The translations under genes were made by a program, and so were the position numbers. A stretch of 64,000 nucleotides of DNA, taken from the NCBI GenBank assembly GCA_028023455.1, contig JAQFVV010012394.1, positions 18,866,353 to 18,930,352 of the forward strand. The letters are read 5' to 3'. Of this stretch, positions 59,862 to 64,000 are shown piece by piece. The notes under the pieces are model-generated. The model saw nothing but the letters and a program-made list of their open reading frames with translations. It was not told where the DNA came from and ran no database searches. Within the stretch, counting starts at the first letter, position 1. Each line of letters opens with the position of its first letter. This stretch comes from Epiperipatus broadwayi (taxonomy: Eukaryota > Onychophora > Udeonychophora > Euonychophora > Peripatidae).

Positions 59862-60005
59862 AGCCCTGCACGATTAAGAGTATTGATAGAGTATCAAATT
59901 CTGGATCATAAGATCTTTGGATTGATTCCAGTTCTGGCACTTCTAGTGTTCAAACATCTTATGAACTCTCAACCAATTGAGCCATTTGAATATTTTATCG
60001 TACAT
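59862..60005 (+). repeat. Family R5 tRNA-derived SINE-like copy (plus strand)
   Basis: CCCTGCACGATTAAGAGTAT, TGATAGAGTATCAAATTCTG, GATTGATTCCAGTTCTGGCA and CATCTTATGAACTCTCAACC give the R5 head-to-tail order on the plus strand. The only plus-strand copy seen. Confidence 0.65.
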
Positions 60006-62050
60006 TCTGCAAGTTGGATTTTATGTAGGGTACTTAATATTTGTTCATTTAACCACTAATAAATAAAAAAACAGATTATAAACTGGTTATAATCATTAAA
60101 GACATTTAAATATTTTATAATTGTTTCAATACTCAAGTTATATCCCGCAAAAATGGCTACCATTATTTCTAGGCTTAAAAGTTAATCTGCTGCCAGTAAA
60201 AAGAACTGTTGTGTAGCAAAGATTTTATTTTCCTCGAATATTTAATTATAAATTGATAATCACTCTATAATCTGAACGTTAAATGTCAGACAATTAAATA
60301 CAACAGGAAAAGATAAGTAATTACACCAACTTGATACTAGTATTGATCATGGCATAGTGTTTGCAATGGATTCAAAGTTTTCTTCCCATACCCAACTTTA
60401 CATTTTAAATGCAATTAGCAGACTTTTAGCAACATCTTCATAATGACAATCATATCTTTCAAGTTAAAATATTGCAATAGTATTTTTATGGAAATCTTTG
60501 ATATTTAAGACTATGTCCATATATTTGTTATCGTACTATGGAATTAGGATTAGTAATCATTATTATATGCCTACATCTGAAGCAAAAACAGAAATTTTTT
60601 TAGCACCAAAAATTCTGACACTTTACCATCAGAACACTCTGAGTCTCAGCTCTTCCAGCTTATTTATGACAGCCTTTGAGTGACATTGCAGTTAAAGTTG
60701 CACAATATGCACACCCACAGCACTATATATATATTGTACCAACATTGTGTTGGCACATAATAATTTTGTTTAAAAAATTATTAAAATAAAAATCTTTCGT
60801 AAAAGAAACGTTAAAATAAATAGTTAAAAGTTTAAGAGTTCTTGAAATAAGTTACAATTAATTAATTAAAAGGGGGAGGGGGGGTTTCTTGTGAAAACAA
60901 ACTAAAAGTTTCATAAAAGAAGTTAAAGAGTTTTTTTTATTATTATTGGTTAAAATGAAACGTAAAGTTTAAAAATATAAATCACTTTTCATTCAAGTTT
61001 ATTAGAATAAATTATACATGTGCATAAATGTAAGCTTATTAATAAATATATAATAAATGCATGTATATGTGCATGTTAAAATCATATTGAAAAAAAACAC
61101 ATGAAAATAAACATTAACATGAAATAAAGAAAAAAAATATATTTAAAAACACAGTGATGGCTACTAATTAAAAATATAAAAACAACATGTTTGCATGGCT
61201 ACTAATTAAACGATCTTCAAAAACATGTAATTAAGAGATTATCAAAGGAATTTCGACAACAGATATTGCCAGAGAATATCAAAAATGACAACACGTAGTA
61301 TGTATAAATAGCCAATTTTTTATCGGACAGTTAGTCGAGTCTGAGTTGCATTAGAGTTGAGTTCGTGTTAAGTCGAGTTAGTTGTGTTAAAGTCGAATTA
61401 GTGACATTTGAGATAATAGCAGTACAATCTATCAGTGAGTTATATCAGAATGCAGTGTTCAAACCTTGGAAAACATATGACTTTCTCCAGTATCTACCCG
61501 ATAAAAGTAATGTTTGCGTAACAACCTGAAGCCGCTCAGTATCTAATTGTCTTAAAGAAATGCCTCGGAATAATCAGCATCAAATCTCCACAAGGGAACT
61601 TCAAATCTAATCGGTTAGAAATACTTCATTAGAAGCAGCAAACAGCAAGATGTATCCACATTCAAAATCCTAGGTAAAACATTTTTCTTATTTCTAAAGT
61701 AGCCATGCATTCGTAAAGCTCCAAGAGTTAAGTTTAAGAACTGTATAGCATACATAAATGAACTGTTAATAGGTGTGTTTAAAATGTTGTGTGTGTTTAT
61801 GCGTTCGTATATTGATTTCATTGTATTTTGTATTTCAAATATTATTTAATGCTTTCTCATAATATATTATAGTGTGTTAAATTAAAATGTGCGTGTGTTA
61901 TATTAGTTAAATAAGATATTTAAATTAGTTTAATAAATGTTGATTAAAATAAATTGTCTTTAAACTTAAAGCTTTATTTGTCGATCAATTCTTTTATCAC
62001 TATTTAAGTGAAACAATATTTTGTTAATGAATTAGAAAATAGACTGAGCT
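60006..62050. other. Non-coding region, TATA-like motif near 61303
   Basis: Mostly AT-rich. From about 61290 the sequence is less AT-rich, with TATAAATAG at 61305 followed by a run of GTCGAGT/AGTCGAATTAG near-repeats (61340-61400). This could be a promoter or an LTR; nothing proves either. Confidence 0.35.
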
Positions 62051-62065
62051 AGTCATGGGTGTATC

Positions 62066-62338
62066 TTGGGTGTTGAATTAGTGGCCATTGTTCAAAGTGT
62101 GTTATTTATCTTCTGGATAAATAGCTGCCGCCCGTGTTTATACAAAACAAAAAAGTGCTTTGAACATGGTGTTGAATTCAACAGTCGAGAAGTTATGTCC
62201 TGGAAATGTAACGCTAGTTATATTTCCTATAGCTATCATTTGGACATACATACTCTCCGAGTATGTTCTTCTCTGCCTAAGGTGCGTGGTGGATCAATAC
62301 ATAAATTGCAAGGTATGGTGTTATATTTAGTCTTATAA
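62066..62338 (+). CDS. Possible exon, cysteine-containing, unassigned
   Basis: A plus-strand open frame has G+C clearly above the surroundings. It reads VELVAIVQSVLFIFWINSC, then RPCLYKTKKCFEHGVEFNSR and EVMSWKCNASY, with five cysteines spaced C-x2-C-x6-C-x16-C-x18-C. The first 18-20 residues are hydrophobic and could be a signal peptide or membrane segment, but there is no ATG at the start of the frame in this reading. A possible acceptor (GTGTTGAATTAG) precedes position 62082 and a possible donor (CAAG|GTATGG) follows 62311, so an internal exon of about 230 bp is conceivable. I do not recognise the family. It could also be part of a transposon. It lies on the opposite strand to NPHP4, upstream of the visible exons. 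Confidence 0.3.
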   Translation: MGVELVAIVQSVLFIFWINSCRPCLYKTKKCFEHGVEFNSREVMSWKCNASYISYSYHLDIHTLRVCSSLPKVRGGSIHKLQGMVLYLVL

Positions 62339-62679
62339 TTTGCTTTCATAAGATAATTTTATTTGAAGAGTAAAAGTAAATATTGTGTTTACTCCATCAG
62401 GGATTGATATTTGTCATTGACCTATGAATAATGATAAACCATCCACCTGGTACAATATATATATACACTTTGGGTATAATTTGAAAATTATAATTGCAGT
62501 TTGTAATGTTATAATTGACTATTTATAGTCTACATTCAGAACAGATTATATTTACTAGTTTAAAGAGATTTATTTAAACTTCTTTGTAACAATAATTTCA
62601 ATATCTGTGGTCAAGTTGCCATCTTTAGTGTTATATAAATACATCGGTCCATAAATAAAGGTAGTATTCCACCTTTGTT

Positions 62680-62785
62680 GTTAAAAGGAGATTGCCTTGA
62701 CAACAGTTTGAGATTGTTGATTGTTATTATTGATATTGTCTAAATGTTGATTGGTTTTTACTAATATATATATAAGTGAAGTGAT
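62680..62785 (+). repeat. Family R3 repeat, well preserved
   Basis: AGGAGATTGCCTTGACAACA, GTTTGAGATTGTTGATTGTT, TTGATATTGTCTAAATGTTG and GATTGGTTTTTACTAATATA; the end runs into a TA run. Confidence 0.8.
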
Positions 62786-64000
62786 ATCAAGATAGTTGTA
62801 ACAACAATTAAAAACATATCTGCTAATTAAAAAAAAGATGGAATATTTTGTTTTATAAAATACTAAATATACAAAAAGTGAAAAATGTCATTGAGAAGGT
62901 CAAAGATCTGTGCTATTAAGTATATTAAATCACAAGCATATAATATTCAAAACAGATCTTAGAGTATATATAAATTATAAAGGAATCACTTACAAAGATA
63001 AATAAAGTAAATGTAAAAGATATATTTCTAGAGTGAAATGATTGCCAGTGGGTGACCATGTGTAAGATGGAGTGATTACATATCATTTTTACACTAATTT
63101 GATAATAACCAAGGAGAATGATCAGACTAAAGTTTGCATTAAATACAAGCTTTCATACAGAAACAGCCATATTTCATGATCATTATCCATTCCAAATTTA
63201 TAGTATTATTGTGACGTAAATTTCGAAATAATATTTGAATAATCAGATTAGAAAATTTACTGAGAAAACATTTTTAACTATAATAAGAAATTTATTTAAT
63301 ACAACAATAGAACATAAACAATATAATTCTATTATATTTACATAATCAACACAATTAAATATAGAATATGAAAAAAATTTAAAATTAATGTTTTCATTTT
63401 ATTATCTTTTAATTTAACTATATTACCATCAGAGAAAAAATATCAATATATTAATTTTTACTTAAATAGAAAATAAACATTTTGAAAATCAAATTCTCTT
63501 TTGATATTATATTTTAAATTACTATTCATTCAATAAAATCACACTAAAAATTCTTAACAAATTTATCTTATTTTTGTTTTCTGTTGAGCTCAATACTTTT
63601 AGACAGTAATACTAATTAAAATGTGAGATCTCTGACCATAACAAATTTATTCTCATAGTTTCATGTTTAAATCTATACATTTATCAACTTAAGAAATTTT
63701 TCCAGTGATAATAATTTATTTGTTTGTAGTTATGCTTTATAGTTAAGGAAATCAGAGATGTCTATTAATGTCTAAATACTTCTCTTCATCAGTGATTTCT
63801 TCATGTAACTTTTAACCGATTTCTAAATTTATTTATTTATTTACTTATCTATTTCATACTTAGCCATTATTCATTATTATTAAAAAATATTATCATTACA
63901 TGAAGAAAGTTACAAACAAATCAAGTCATATGTCATATGACCTAATTTCACAAGCGTAGCAGAAACTGGTCTGGGGTTGGTGGTATTCTGCAAAGCTTGT
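62786..64000. other. Sequence without recognised features
   Basis: AT-rich; the minus strand was checked for a further NPHP4 exon and none was found. CAGAAACTGGTCTGGGG at 63960 faintly recalls the R1 centre. Confidence 0.45.

Noticed and set aside
1-64000. CRISPR arrays, operons, bacterial promoters
   Set aside because: No regularly spaced repeats; intron-bearing animal DNA.

Overview
The window is nuclear DNA of an animal: it is very AT-rich (by eye about three quarters A+T), has multi-kilobase introns with GT/AG borders, and is full of decayed transposons, foldback elements and tRNA-headed SINE-like repeats. The one clear host gene encodes nephrocystin-4 (NPHP4), a cilium transition-zone scaffold, so the organism has cilia. 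I cannot name the organism. A lophotrochozoan such as a mollusc fits my impression of the repeats, but this is weak.

NPHP4 lies on the minus strand and occupies most of the window (plus-strand positions 56174 down to 5615). I could place nine internal exons: 56063-56174, 47633-47719, 31794-31996, 31244-31470, 28612-28789, 16932-17088, 10475-10572, 10221-10387 and 5615-5900. All eight junctions keep the reading frame, giving 1515 bp or 505 codons of the C-terminal half. The final exon or exons (the tail following the VGGGKNSNK sequence) and the whole N-terminal half were not found and presumably lie outside the window, before position 1 and beyond 64000. Introns range from 87 bp to about 15.6 kb.

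The introns and flanks hold: 5'-truncated LINE copies on the plus strand at 3.6-4.3 kb and 17.3-18.4 kb ending in CACAT repeats; a dead LINE reverse transcriptase on the minus strand at 14.4-15.6 kb; another LINE tail at 52.1 kb; a frameshifted BED-finger/hAT transposase at 21.5-23.3 kb; a Penelope-like GIY-YIG endonuclease fragment at 49.1-49.5 kb; and a possible LTR fragment at 37.3-38.4 kb. At least five recurrent families of inverted-repeat or foldback elements appear, called here families R1 (GGCAAAACTCTCCATAC ends), R2 (GATTTGAACTCAGACTTTCA), R3 (GTTGCCTTGACAACAG), R4 (GTTTCGACTGTCC palindromes) and R5 (tRNA-like SINE).

Two further possible coding segments not assigned to a known family are a hydrophilic 139-codon open frame inside the largest NPHP4 intron on the opposite strand (34870-35289), and a cysteine-containing, higher-GC possible exon at about 62.1-62.3 kb. 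No operons, CRISPR arrays, rRNA genes or convincing functional tRNA genes are present.
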